64,000 bases of DNA. It comes from Rhodobacter sp. Its GTDB lineage: Bacteria > Pseudomonadota > Alphaproteobacteria > Rhodobacterales > Rhodobacteraceae. Location: positions 2,820,501 to 2,884,500 of the forward strand of contig JACKKG010000001.1 in NCBI GenBank assembly GCA_020637515.1. Reading direction: 5' to 3'. Below the pieces are notes generated by a model, which made no database searches, was not told the DNA's origin, and saw only the letters and a program-made list of their open reading frames with translations. Both the position numbers and the translations under genes were made by a program. Positions 25,536 through 34,237 of this stretch are shown here, in pieces; position 1 is the first letter of the stretch, and each line of letters opens with the position of its first letter.

Positions 25536-27371
25536 TTACCCTTTCTTTCCGTCGATGACCCGCTTGTCGCCGGCATAGAGCGCCGCGACCAGATCCTTGC
25601 GATGACTGCGCACCGCGCGCTGGTTGACCGAGCCCTTGTCCGTCACCTCGCCCTTGTCCAGGCTCAGCGGCGCCACCAGCATCATCACCCGCGGCACGCG
25701 CAGCGAGGACCCGGTGGCGGTGGCGTTGTAGGCTGCCAGCCGCTCGGCGATCACCGGGCGCAGCGCGGGGTGGCTGAACAACTGCTCGTCGGGCAGGTCG
25801 GCGCCGCCGGGCACCAGCTTCTCGATCGCCGGGCGGAACGGCACCAGCAGGGCCCCCAGCGAATCCTCGCCCTCGCCCACGATCACCGCGTCGCGCGCCA
25901 GTCCACCCAGCGCGTCCGTCAGTTTCGCGCGCAAGGCGCCGACGCCGACCCAGGTGCCCGTGGACAGTTTGAAATTCTCGGCCACGCGGCCATCGAACAT
26001 GAAGCCTTTGGACGGGTCGCTTTCATCGACGAACTTGAACGCGTCGCCCAGGCAATAGAACCCTTCCTCGTCAAAGGCTTCAGCCGTCAGCCTGGGGTTG
26101 CGCCAGTATCCGGGCGTGACGTTCGGCCCCTTGACGCGGGCCTCCCATTTGCCTTCGGTCGGGACCAGCTTCAGCAGGATTTCCCGGGCCGGAACGCCGA
26201 TGCAGCCCGCCGGCGCGGCCGGATCGGTGTTGAACAGCGCAAAGGGCGCGGTCTCGGTCGCACCCAGGCCGGTGGCCAGCAGAATACGCTCGCCGGTGGA
26301 TTTCACCGCCAGCCGCTCCAGCGCATCCCAGGTGTGCCGGGCCATGGCCGCACCGGCGTAGTATTTCAGCTTGAGGTTCTGGAAAAAGGCGTCGGCCAGC
26401 GCGGGGTCGGCCTCCATCGCCTCGACCAGCATCTCGTAGCCGAAGGGGACGTTCCAATACCAGTTCGGCCTGACCTCGCGGATGTCGCGGATCGTGTTGG
26501 CGATCATGTCCCGCGTCGGACGACCGGAATCGTTGTAGAAGGTGCCGCCGTTGTAGATGGCGGTGTTGAAGCACAGGTTGCCGCCGGCGACGTGGTTCCA
26601 CGGCGACCAGTCCAGGATGACCGGAGGTTCGTCGCGCAGATAGGCGTAGCAATCGGTCATCTGTTCCATGTTCACGCACATCATGCGCTGGGTCTGGATC
26701 ACCGCCTTGGGTGACCCCGTGGTGCCCGAGGTGAACAGGAACTTGGCGATCGTGTCGGGCCCGGTCTCGGCGCGCGCGCGGTCCACGGCGTCGGTGGCGA
26801 CGGTCGCCAGCAGCGCGTCCCAGCCCAGCGTGATCCCCGGCCCGCTGCGGCCGATCAGCGGCAGCCCCGCGAACACGGCGGCGATGGCGGGGGCGAAGGC
26901 GGTGGTGTCCTCGGCGAAGACGGCGCCGGGGGTGATCTGGTCGCGCACCGATTCGAGCTTTCCGAACCCGTCGCCCGCGGTCGCATAGGCCGGCGCGATG
27001 GCCGAGGACGGGATCCCTACATACTGCGCCCCCAGCGCCATCAGACCATGCGCGATGGAATTGCCCGACAGGATCACCAGAGGCCGGTCTGTCGTCAGCC
27101 CGAGGTCCAGCAGCGCCTGGCCGATGGCCCGGATGTGACCCAGCATCTGCGCATAGCTGACCCGGCGCCAGGGCCCGTCGCGGCCGTCGCGTTCGGCCAT
27201 CCAGACGTGATCGGGGCGGACATCGACCCAGTGGTGGATGCGGTCCGACAGGCGCGCGGGATAGTCGCCCAGAGGCCCGTTCTGCCAGACCAGGACAGAG
27301 CCGTCATCGCGGCGTTCCCAATCGACATCGGGCGACCAGAGCTTGACGGGGCGCAGCGGTGATTCTTGCAT
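25536..27371 (-). CDS. fcs: Feruloyl-CoA synthetase-like acyl-CoA ligase
   Basis: 611-residue ANL-family ligase that would activate ferulate or p-coumarate to the CoA ester using ATP. Seen: the adenylate motif LFTSGTTGSPKAV, aromatic-binding region DWSPWNHVAGGN, NWYWNVPFGYEML, LATGLGATETAPF and the hinge-region GRVAENFKLSTGTWV. The pattern matches bacterial feruloyl-CoA synthases rather than fatty acid ligases. I chose ATG 27371 because it follows GGGAGGAGATCGTC; an ATG 21 bases upstream lacks one. Divergent from a crotonase and MarR gene across a 137-base control region with repeated operators. Confidence 0.9.
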   Translation of the reverse strand: MQESPLRPVKLWSPDVDWERRDDGSVLVWQNGPLGDYPARLSDRIHHWVDVRPDHVWMAERDGRDGPWRRVSYAQMLGHIRAIGQALLDLGLTTDRPLVILSGNSIAHGLMALGAQYVGIPSSAIAPAYATAGDGFGKLESVRDQITPGAVFAEDTTAFAPAIAAVFAGLPLIGRSGPGITLGWDALLATVATDAVDRARAETGPDTIAKFLFTSGTTGSPKAVIQTQRMMCVNMEQMTDCYAYLRDEPPVILDWSPWNHVAGGNLCFNTAIYNGGTFYNDSGRPTRDMIANTIRDIREVRPNWYWNVPFGYEMLVEAMEADPALADAFFQNLKLKYYAGAAMARHTWDALERLAVKSTGERILLATGLGATETAPFALFNTDPAAPAGCIGVPAREILLKLVPTEGKWEARVKGPNVTPGYWRNPRLTAEAFDEEGFYCLGDAFKFVDESDPSKGFMFDGRVAENFKLSTGTWVGVGALRAKLTDALGGLARDAVIVGEGEDSLGALLVPFRPAIEKLVPGGADLPDEQLFSHPALRPVIAERLAAYNATATGSSLRVPRVMMLVAPLSLDKGEVTDKGSVNQRAVRSHRKDLVAALYAGDKRVIDGKKG

Positions 27372-27393
27372 GACGATCTCCTCCCGGCTCATA

Positions 27394-27452
27394 GTTTACT
27401 AGGAAACTTTTTCCACGGATAGCGATGATTTTGTTTACTCGGATACTTTTTG
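27394..27452. promoter_or_regulatory. Repeated operator in the divergent fcs/crotonase region
   Basis: GTTTACTAGGAAAC (27394-27407) is a near-perfect palindrome (12 of 14 positions symmetric) and continues as TTTTT. A related copy GTTTACTCGGATAC followed by TTTTT lies at 27433-27446. The two begin 39 bases apart, in the only AT-rich stretch between the divergent genes. The natural ligand is the MarR-type regulator encoded at 28287. Both ATG starts lie outside the repeats. Confidence 0.65.
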
Positions 27453-27508
27453 CAAGGATACTCAGTTTCAGAATCGACGCAACAACCAGCAAGACGACGG
27501 GCCCGGCG

Positions 27509-28282
27509 ATGAAATATCTGACACTCGAATACGACGGCGACGTCGCCATCGTGGGCCTGAACCGCCCCGAGAAACGCAACGCCATCTCGGACGCGTTCAT
27601 CGAGGAACTGGACACCGTCGTAACGCAGGTGAACGGGCGCGCGAAAGCTGCGGTGATCTTTGGCCATGGGCCGCATTTCTGCGCCGGTCTCGATCTGGCC
27701 GAACATGTCAAGAAGACCCCCTTCGAGGGGGTCCACGGCTCGCGTCGCTGGCACGAGGTCTTTGCGCGCATTCAACGCGGCAAGATGCCCTGGTTCGGCG
27801 CGCTGCACGGCGCCGTGGTGGGCGGCGGGCTTGAGCTGGCGTCGTCGCTGCATGTCCGGGTTGCCGACGCGACCGCCTTTTTCGCCCTGCCCGAGGGCCA
27901 GCGCGGCATCTTTGTCGGCGGCGGGGCCTCGGTGCGGACGGCGCGTCTGATGGGCGTGTCGCGGATGACCGATCTCATGCTGACCGGCCGTTCGATCGAC
28001 GCCGACACCGCCGAACGCTGGAACACCGTCAACTATGTCGTCCCGGCGGGCGAGGCGCTGGCCAAGGCCGTCGCGCTGGCCAAACACGCGGCGACCAACG
28101 CCGAAATCTCGACCTACGCGATCCTGCACGCCCTGCCCCGCATCAACGACATGGCGACCGAGGACGGGCTTTTCGTGGAAAGCTTCATCGCCTCGTTCAC
28201 CGCCACCTCGCCCGAGGCCGAAGAGCGCCTCAACGCCTTCCTGTCGAAGCGCGCGGGCAAAGTGACCAATCCGAACGGATGA
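27509..28282 (+). CDS. Crotonase: hydroxycinnamoyl-CoA hydratase candidate
   Basis: 257-residue enoyl-CoA hydratase/isomerase superfamily protein. I chose ATG 27509 (MKYLTLEYDGD); an earlier in-frame ATG at 27425 would place the operator DNA inside the protein. Seen: GLNRPEKRNAIS, oxyanion-hole segments HFCAGLDLAEHV and GGLELASSLHVRVAD, and a conserved Glu in LPEGQRGIFVGGG. It would add water to feruloyl-CoA or coumaroyl-CoA. Whether it also splits the product to an aldehyde (as HCHL does) or stops at the beta-hydroxyacyl-CoA cannot be read with certainty; the nearby SDR and amidohydrolase favour the second. Confidence 0.87.
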   Translation: MKYLTLEYDGDVAIVGLNRPEKRNAISDAFIEELDTVVTQVNGRAKAAVIFGHGPHFCAGLDLAEHVKKTPFEGVHGSRRWHEVFARIQRGKMPWFGALHGAVVGGGLELASSLHVRVADATAFFALPEGQRGIFVGGGASVRTARLMGVSRMTDLMLTGRSIDADTAERWNTVNYVVPAGEALAKAVALAKHAATNAEISTYAILHALPRINDMATEDGLFVESFIASFTATSPEAEERLNAFLSKRAGKVTNPNG

Positions 28283-28286
28283 GCGG

Positions 28287-28763
28287 ATGAACGCACTCTA
28301 CCCGACGCCCGAGGACGACACCCTGGACCTGGGCGCGCTGCCGCGGTCGCTGGGGTTCATGCTGCGCCTGGCACAGATCAGTTCGTTCGCACATTTCTTT
28401 CGCGAATTCGCCGATTGCGACGTCAAGCCCGGAGAGTTCACGGTCATCTGGGTGATCGGGCTGAACCCCGGCGTCAAACAGGGCGCGCTGGCCCGCACCT
28501 TGCACATCAAGCCTGCGCACATGACCAAGCTGGTGCAGCGCATGGTGCGCGACGGGCTGGTGCTCAGGCAGATCCCGCCCGAGGACCGCCGCTCGGTCCG
28601 TCTGTCGCTGACCCCCGCCGGCGAAACGCATCTGAACCGCCACCGGGCCAAATTCATGGCCGTGCACAGCGCCGAACGGATCGGCCTGACCGAAACCGAG
28701 GCCGCCCAGTTGCTGGCGCTGTTGAACAAACTGACATTGCAAGAGGCCCCCGAATGCCTGTGA
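28287..28763 (+). CDS. MarR family regulator (CouR/FerR-like)
   Basis: 158-residue MarR winged-helix regulator. Seen: DNA-recognition region GALARTLHIKPAHMTKLVQRM and wing with DRRSVRLSLTPAG. Starts 4 bases after the crotonase stop; its own 3' end overlaps the amidohydrolase start by 10 bases. MarR proteins in this position (CouR, FerR) are released from DNA by hydroxycinnamoyl-CoA. The palindromic repeats at 27394-27452 between fcs and the crotonase gene are the likely binding sites. The effector is inferred by analogy. Confidence 0.9.
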   Translation: MNALYPTPEDDTLDLGALPRSLGFMLRLAQISSFAHFFREFADCDVKPGEFTVIWVIGLNPGVKQGALARTLHIKPAHMTKLVQRMVRDGLVLRQIPPEDRRSVRLSLTPAGETHLNRHRAKFMAVHSAERIGLTETEAAQLLALLNKLTLQEAPECL

Positions 28764-29635
28764 ACCTCGACGAGATCGTCGCCATCGACTTCCACACCCA
28801 CGCCGAAGAGCCCTGCGACAGCTGTCGTGACGACGGCTACAACGAGTTCCAGGCGGGCATGGCGGCCTATTTCAAGAACCCGGCCGGCGCCGACGGAATG
28901 CTGCCCTCGGTCCAGGAAACCGCGCAGTATTACCGCGAGCGCAGGATCGCCGCGGTGATCTTTCCGGTCGATGCCGAACGCGAATCCGGCTTTCGGCGGT
29001 ATCACAACGAGGAAGTCGCGCAGATCGCGGCCGAAAATGACGACATCCTGATCCCCTTTGCCTCGATCGACCCGCACAAGGGCAAGATGGGCGTGCGCGA
29101 GGCACGCCGCCTGGTGCGCGATTTCGGCATCAAGGGGTTCAAGTTCCACCCCACCTTTCAGGGCTTCTACCCCAACGACCGCATGGCCTACGATCTCTAC
29201 GAGGCGATCGCCGACGAGGGCGCGATCGCGCTGTTTCACACCGGGCAGACCGGCGTCGGATCGGGGATGCGGGGCGGCATGGGGATGCGGCTGAAGTATT
29301 CGAACCCGATGTATCTGGACGACGTGGCGGTCGATTTCCCCGACATGCCGATCGTTCTGGCGCATCCGTCGTTCCCCTGGCAGGAAGAGGCCTTGTCGGT
29401 GTGCCAGCACAAGCCCAATGTCTACATCGACCTCAGCGGCTGGTCGCCCAAGTATTTCCCCGAGATCCTGGTGCGATACGCGAACTCGATGCTGCGCAAG
29501 AAGATGCTCTTCGGATCGGACTGGCCGGCGATCACGCCGGACCGCTGGCTGGCCGATTTCGAGAAAGCCGGTTTTCGGGACGAGGTGCGCCCCCTCATCC
29601 TGAAGGAGAACGCGAAGAGGCTCTTGAAACTCTGA
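28754..29635 (+). CDS. Amidohydrolase family protein, CouO-like
   Basis: 293-residue metal-dependent hydrolase of the amidohydrolase-2 family. Seen: HxH in AIDFHTHAEEP, a central KGFKFHPTFQGF, His in LAHPSFPWQEEA and Asp in LFGSDWPAI, a complete TIM-barrel metal site. Its position directly behind the MarR gene and with a CoA ligase, crotonase and SDR matches the Rhodococcus cou cluster, in which CouO hydrolyses the beta-ketoacyl-CoA to a benzoate product. That would make 4-hydroxybenzoate or vanillate without an aldehyde intermediate. The activity is inferred from context. Confidence 0.85.
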   Translation: MPVNLDEIVAIDFHTHAEEPCDSCRDDGYNEFQAGMAAYFKNPAGADGMLPSVQETAQYYRERRIAAVIFPVDAERESGFRRYHNEEVAQIAAENDDILIPFASIDPHKGKMGVREARRLVRDFGIKGFKFHPTFQGFYPNDRMAYDLYEAIADEGAIALFHTGQTGVGSGMRGGMGMRLKYSNPMYLDDVAVDFPDMPIVLAHPSFPWQEEALSVCQHKPNVYIDLSGWSPKYFPEILVRYANSMLRKKMLFGSDWPAITPDRWLADFEKAGFRDEVRPLILKENAKRLLKL

Positions 29636-29666
29636 GCGATCGGGCGTTTTTTTTGGGAGGAAGACC

Positions 29667-30794
29667 ATGATGAAACTGACCAAACTTGCCGCGCTGACGC
29701 TTGCCGCGTCGGTAGTGGCGCTGTCGGCCGGCGCGCAGGAACGCGTGCTGCGCATCGCCCCCGCGGCGCCGCCCGCGCACCCCGCGAACGGCGTGCTCTA
29801 CACCAACTTCGCGCAGTATCTGCCCGAGGAATCGAACGGCCGTCTGGGCACCACCATGCTTGGCCCGGAAGTCGTGAACCTGGGCCAGATGAAGGACGCC
29901 CTGCAAAGCCAGGTCGCCGAAGTCGGCAACTTCCTGCCGCTCTATTTCCCGGCGGAACTGCCGCACATGTCGCTGGCGGGCGAACTGTCGCTGACTTCGG
30001 GCAACAGCCAGGCCGCGGCCGCCGCCATGACGCAGTGGATCGTCGAATGCGCGCCCTGCCAGCAGGAACTGCACAACTTCGGCTTCGTCTATCTGGGTTC
30101 GGGCGCCTCGGACGTCTACGAGATCCTCTCGACCCGTCCGGTGCATTCGGTGGCCGATCTTCAGGGCCTGCGCCTGCGGTCGGGCGGCAGCCCCTGGGCC
30201 CGCTTCGCCGAGCACTTCGGCGCCGTGCCCGCGCAGATCTCGGTCAACGACACGTTCGAGGCGATCAGCCAGGGCGTGGTGGACGGCTCGATGGCGTCCA
30301 TCGCGGACCTGATCTCGTTCCGGCTGGTGGACGTGATCCACAACGTCACCTTCCTGCCGCTGGGCCTGTATCAGGCGACCTCGAACTTCATGACCTCGGG
30401 TGTCACCTGGTCGGAACTGTCGGTTGACGACCGCGCCGCGATGGCCCGGGCCGCGAACCGTGCCAACGCGGACTTTACCGACCGCTGGGGCCGCTCGATG
30501 CCGCAAGAGGCCGAGGCCGCCGCGCAGGCCGCCGGGATCGAACTGTATCACGCCGACGCCGATTTCGTGAACGCGGTGACCGAATTCATCGCGACCGAAC
30601 CCGCGACCGCCGCCGCGATCGGTGTCGAACGCTATGGCATCGCCGATGCCGCCGATCGCGTCGCCCGCTTCCAGGAGCTGTATGCCCACTGGCAGTCGGT
30701 CGCCGAATCGGTGAACAGCGACCCGGTGCAGATGGCCCAGCACGTCTATGACGAGGTCTGGTCGCACGTCGATTTCTCGACCTACGGTCAGTAA
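29667..30794 (+). CDS. dctP: TRAP transporter substrate-binding protein, second system (DctP)
   Basis: 375-residue periplasmic binding protein with signal peptide MMKLTKLAALTLAASVVALS. Seen: GLRLRSGGSPWARFAEHFGA with the substrate-binding arginine region and SQGVVDGSMASI. Good ribosome binding site GGGAGGAAGACC. Follows the amidohydrolase by 31 bases and is likely cotranscribed with the crotonase-MarR unit. Rhodopseudomonas uses a TRAP binding protein (TarP) for p-coumarate, so a hydroxycinnamate or related aromatic acid is the likely cargo, by analogy. Confidence 0.92.
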   Translation: MMKLTKLAALTLAASVVALSAGAQERVLRIAPAAPPAHPANGVLYTNFAQYLPEESNGRLGTTMLGPEVVNLGQMKDALQSQVAEVGNFLPLYFPAELPHMSLAGELSLTSGNSQAAAAAMTQWIVECAPCQQELHNFGFVYLGSGASDVYEILSTRPVHSVADLQGLRLRSGGSPWARFAEHFGAVPAQISVNDTFEAISQGVVDGSMASIADLISFRLVDVIHNVTFLPLGLYQATSNFMTSGVTWSELSVDDRAAMARAANRANADFTDRWGRSMPQEAEAAAQAAGIELYHADADFVNAVTEFIATEPATAAAIGVERYGIADAADRVARFQELYAHWQSVAESVNSDPVQMAQHVYDEVWSHVDFSTYGQ

Positions 30795-30805
30795 CGACGC
30801 CAGGC

Positions 30806-30831
30806 GCCGCCCCCGAATTCCCGGGGGCGGC
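30806..30831 (+). other. Strong hairpin between dctP and dctQ
   Basis: GCCGCCCCC (30806-30814) pairs with GGGGGCGGC (30823-30831) in the 61-base gap after the dctP stop; flanking ACGAC/GTCGT (30794-30798 and 30832-30836) can extend it. There is no U-run. Such hairpins after binding-protein genes often stabilise the upstream mRNA so that more binding protein than permease is made; this role is inferred. Confidence 0.6.
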
Positions 30832-30855
30832 GTCGTGACCCAACGGGAGTTTCCG

Positions 30856-31350
30856 ATGAACCGTCTGGAACGGATCGAGGACGGCGCGCTTGCGCTGCTG
30901 GCGGTGCTGGGGGCGGTGGCGACGCTGGCCCTGATGATGCACGTCGCCATCGACATCACGCTGCGCAATCTTGCGAACTATCCCATCCCCGCCACCTTCG
31001 AGGTGGTCACCAACTATTACATGGTCTCGCTTGCCTTCATCCCGCTGGCCTGGGTCGAAAAATCCGGCGGCATGGTGCAGGTCGAGATCCTCGAAGGGTT
31101 CCTGAGCCCGCGCATGAAGCGGATCTCGGACCGCATGGTCTCGCTGATCTCGACGCTGGTGTATGCGGTGCTGGCCTGGGTCACGTTGCAGGTGGCGCTG
31201 CGCAACGCGGCCACGGGCAGCTACCTGATGGCCAACAGTGTCCGCGTGCTGACCTGGCCGGCCTACTGGATCCCGCCCGTGGGCTTCGGCCTGGCCGCCC
31301 TCACCACCTTCATCCGTCTCGTCTCGCCCACGAAGGATCCCCGCGTATGA
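30856..31350 (+). CDS. dctQ: TRAP transporter small permease, second system (DctQ)
   Basis: 164-residue membrane subunit with four hydrophobic segments. I chose ATG 30856 (MNRLERIEDGAL), which has CGGGAG upstream. Seen: IDITLRNLANYPIPATFEVV, typical of DctQ. Overlaps dctM by 4 bases. Confidence 0.9.
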   Translation: MNRLERIEDGALALLAVLGAVATLALMMHVAIDITLRNLANYPIPATFEVVTNYYMVSLAFIPLAWVEKSGGMVQVEILEGFLSPRMKRISDRMVSLISTLVYAVLAWVTLQVALRNAATGSYLMANSVRVLTWPAYWIPPVGFGLAALTTFIRLVSPTKDPRV

Positions 31351-32648
31351 GCGTTACCGTAGGATTTGCCGGCGTCGCCGTGCTGTTCGTTCTGCTGGCG
31401 CTGCGCGTGCCGGTGGCTATCGGCCTGATCGGCGTCTCGTTCGGCGGGGTGGCCTGGATGCTGGGCTTCACCCCGGCGATCGGCATCATCTCGAACACAC
31501 CCTTTTCGTTCATCGCGAACTGGACGCTGTCGGCGGTGCCCATGTTCCTGCTGATGGGCTTCATCAGCTACCACGCCGGCCTGACCGCCGGCCTGTTCGA
31601 GGCCGCCAAGGCCGTGCTGCGGCGGGTGCCCGGCGCGCTGGCGATCTCGTCGATCTTTGCCTGTTCGGGCTTTGCCGCGGTCTGCGGCTCGTCGCTGGCG
31701 ACCGCCGCCGCGATGGGCCGCATCGCCATCCCCGAGATGGTGCGCTCGGGCTATTCGCCCAGCTTCGCGGCGGGTTCGATTGCCGCGGGTGGAACGATCG
31801 GCGCGCTGATCCCGCCGTCGATCCTGATGATCGTCTACGGTGTGTTCGCGCAGACCTCGATCACGCAGGTCTTCGTGGGCGGCATCACCATCGGCATCGT
31901 CACCGCGCTGTCCTATGCCGTCATCGTGCTGCTGACCACCTGGCTGCGCCCCGACATCGCCCCGCCGCGCCCGCTGGACGCCGACGGGTTGAACACGCTC
32001 GAAGCGATCGTCAAGATCTGGCCGGTGCTGCTGCTTATGGCCATGGTGTTCGGCGGGCTCTTTTCGGGCGTGTTCACCGCGACCGAGGCCGGCGCCGTCG
32101 GCGCGCTGGGGTCGCTGGTCATCGGCCTGGTCACGCGGCGGCTGAACTGGGCGATCTTCCGCATCTCGATGATCGAGACGCTGCAAACCTCGGCGTCGCT
32201 GTTCATCATCGGCATCGGCGCGTCGATGTTCACGCGCTTTCTGGGCCTGACCGGGCTGTCCAGCTTCCTGACGCAATTCGTCGCCGGGGCCGACCTGGGG
32301 TTCGTGCAACTCATGCTGGTGGTGGTGATCATCTACCTGGTCCTGGGCATGTTCATGGAGCCCTTCGGCGCGATGATGGTCACGCTGCCGGTGCTGCTGC
32401 CGATCTTTCAGCAAGAACACATCAACCTGGTCTGGTTCGGCGTGTTGCTGGTCAAGCTGCTGGAAATCGGCATGATTACCCCGCCGGTGGGGATGAACGT
32501 GTTCGTCATCCGAAACGTCGCCAGCCAGTATGCGACCGTCACCCAGATCTTCAAGGGCGTGATCCCTTTCCTGGCCGCCGACCTTGTGGTGGTGGCGATC
32601 TGCATCGCCTTCCCGTCCCTGATCCTCTATCTGCCGAGCCTGATGTGA
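31347..32648 (+). CDS. dctM: TRAP transporter large permease, second system (DctM)
   Basis: 433-residue multispanning subunit. Seen: ALRVPVAIGLIGVSFGG at the N terminus, CGSSLATAAAMGRIAIPEM, AGGTIGALIPPSILMIVYG and LEIGMITPPVGMNVFVI, all typical of DctM. Begins in the dctQ stop (ATGA) and its own stop overlaps the GTG of the acyl-CoA dehydrogenase, so transporter and enzyme are translationally coupled. Confidence 0.95.
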   Translation: MSVTVGFAGVAVLFVLLALRVPVAIGLIGVSFGGVAWMLGFTPAIGIISNTPFSFIANWTLSAVPMFLLMGFISYHAGLTAGLFEAAKAVLRRVPGALAISSIFACSGFAAVCGSSLATAAAMGRIAIPEMVRSGYSPSFAAGSIAAGGTIGALIPPSILMIVYGVFAQTSITQVFVGGITIGIVTALSYAVIVLLTTWLRPDIAPPRPLDADGLNTLEAIVKIWPVLLLMAMVFGGLFSGVFTATEAGAVGALGSLVIGLVTRRLNWAIFRISMIETLQTSASLFIIGIGASMFTRFLGLTGLSSFLTQFVAGADLGFVQLMLVVVIIYLVLGMFMEPFGAMMVTLPVLLPIFQQEHINLVWFGVLLVKLLEIGMITPPVGMNVFVIRNVASQYATVTQIFKGVIPFLAADLVVVAICIAFPSLILYLPSLM

Positions 32649-34237
32649 CCTACCGTTCCGACGTCGATGCGATGCTGGACGCCCTCGCGCGCACGCCCAA
32701 CTGGGCGCGCGTGCGCGGTGCGCTGGACGATGCCACCGTAACCTCGATCCTGACCGAAGCCGCGAAAGTGGCCGAAAGCGCCGTCGCGCCGGTCAACAAG
32801 ACGGGCGACCGTGAGGGCGCGCGCCTGATCGACGGGCGCGTGCGCCTGCCCGCCGCCTTTCACGCGGCCTTCGACGCCGTCGCCGAGGGGGGGTGGCTGG
32901 GCCTCGAACAGGCCGAGGCGTTCGGCGGCATGGGCATGCCCTTGACGCTGTTCGCCGCCGCCAACCCACTGTTCGAACGCGCCGCGCCGTCGTTCATGAT
33001 GTCGGTGGGCGGCACGCGCTCGGCGGCGCTGTTGCTGACGGAATGGGCCGAACCGGCGGTGCGCGACGACTGGGTGCCCGCTCTGATCGCCGGGGACCGC
33101 TGCGCGACGATCTGCATTTCGGAACCCGGCGCGGGCTCGGACCTGGGCCGCATCCGCACCCGTGCCGAGCGCGACAGCGACGGTGACGGCTGGCGGGTCA
33201 GCGGCCAGAAGATCTGGATCAGCTTCGGCGACCACGACCTGCGCGCGCGGATCGGCCATTGCCTGCTGGCCCGCACGGGCGACCAGCCCGGCACCCGGGG
33301 GCTGAGCCTGTTCCTGGTCGAGCGCGGGCCCGGCGTCACATGCGAGCGCATCGAGGAAAAGATGGGCCTTCACGGCTCGCCGACCTGCGCCTTGCAGTTC
33401 GACAACGCCCCGGCCCGGCTGATCGGCGAGGAAGGGCGCGGCCTGCCGCAACTGTTCACCATGATCCGGCACATGCGGCTGAGCGTCGCCTGCCAGGGGC
33501 TGGGCACCGCGCTGGCCTGTCACGACGTGGCCGCGACGCACGCGCAGGACCGCCGCCAGGGGGGTAACCCCAAGGAACCGCCGGTGCCGATCATCCAGCA
33601 CCCCGATGTGCGCCGCCAGTTGATCGCGATGAAAAGCCGCATCGATCTGTTCCGGCTGGCGCTTCTCGAGGCCGCGACCTCGGCCGATCTCAGCGCCGAG
33701 GATGCGGACCTGGCGCGGCTGAACGCCTGGATGCTGCCGCTCATCAAGAATTTCGGGGCGGAACTGGGCTTCGATACCGCCGGGCAGTCGATCCTGGTGC
33801 TGGGCGGCGCCGGGTTCACGCAGGATTACCCGCTGGAGCAGGCGCTGCGCGACAGCCGGATCTTTGCCATCTACGAGGGCACGACCGGGATGCAGGGGCA
33901 GGATTTCTTCCTGCGTCAAACGCTGAGCGACGGTGGCGCGGCGCTGGCGGTCTTTCTGGCCCGCGCCCGCGCCGAATGCGCCGCGCAGCCCCGGTCGCTG
34001 GCCGTGATCGAGGATTTCGCCGCCTTCATGGACCGCGTCATGGCCGAAACCGACCGCGAACGGCAGGCCTGGATGGCCGACGCGGTGCTGCGCGCGGGCT
34101 GGGTGGCGGTGCAGGCCTGGATGGCCGCGCGGATCGCCGAGACGCCCGAGGCGCGGCATTTCCTGGCCTCGGCGCGCGCGCAACTGGCGCTTCACGTCGC
34201 CGTGGCCGATGGCCCCGTTGCGAGCCCGGCCGCCTGA
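32645..34237 (+). CDS. Acyl-CoA dehydrogenase (DmdC-like)
   Basis: 530-residue FAD enzyme, longer than ordinary acyl-CoA dehydrogenases and with features of the 3-methylmercaptopropionyl-CoA dehydrogenase (DmdC) branch. Start GTG 32645 overlaps the dctM stop. Seen: CISEPGAGSDLG, GQKIWISFGDHDL, EKMGLHGSPTCAL, and the catalytic Glu in AIYEGTTGMQGQD. Its coupling to an aromatic-acid TRAP transporter suggests it oxidises the CoA ester of a dihydro-hydroxycinnamate to feed the feruloyl-CoA route, by inference. A DMSP-type role is possible but no other dmd gene is present. Its last 46 bases overlap the convergent LysR gene. Confidence 0.88.
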   Translation: MTYRSDVDAMLDALARTPNWARVRGALDDATVTSILTEAAKVAESAVAPVNKTGDREGARLIDGRVRLPAAFHAAFDAVAEGGWLGLEQAEAFGGMGMPLTLFAAANPLFERAAPSFMMSVGGTRSAALLLTEWAEPAVRDDWVPALIAGDRCATICISEPGAGSDLGRIRTRAERDSDGDGWRVSGQKIWISFGDHDLRARIGHCLLARTGDQPGTRGLSLFLVERGPGVTCERIEEKMGLHGSPTCALQFDNAPARLIGEEGRGLPQLFTMIRHMRLSVACQGLGTALACHDVAATHAQDRRQGGNPKEPPVPIIQHPDVRRQLIAMKSRIDLFRLALLEAATSADLSAEDADLARLNAWMLPLIKNFGAELGFDTAGQSILVLGGAGFTQDYPLEQALRDSRIFAIYEGTTGMQGQDFFLRQTLSDGGAALAVFLARARAECAAQPRSLAVIEDFAAFMDRVMAETDRERQAWMADAVLRAGWVAVQAWMAARIAETPEARHFLASARAQLALHVAVADGPVASPAA

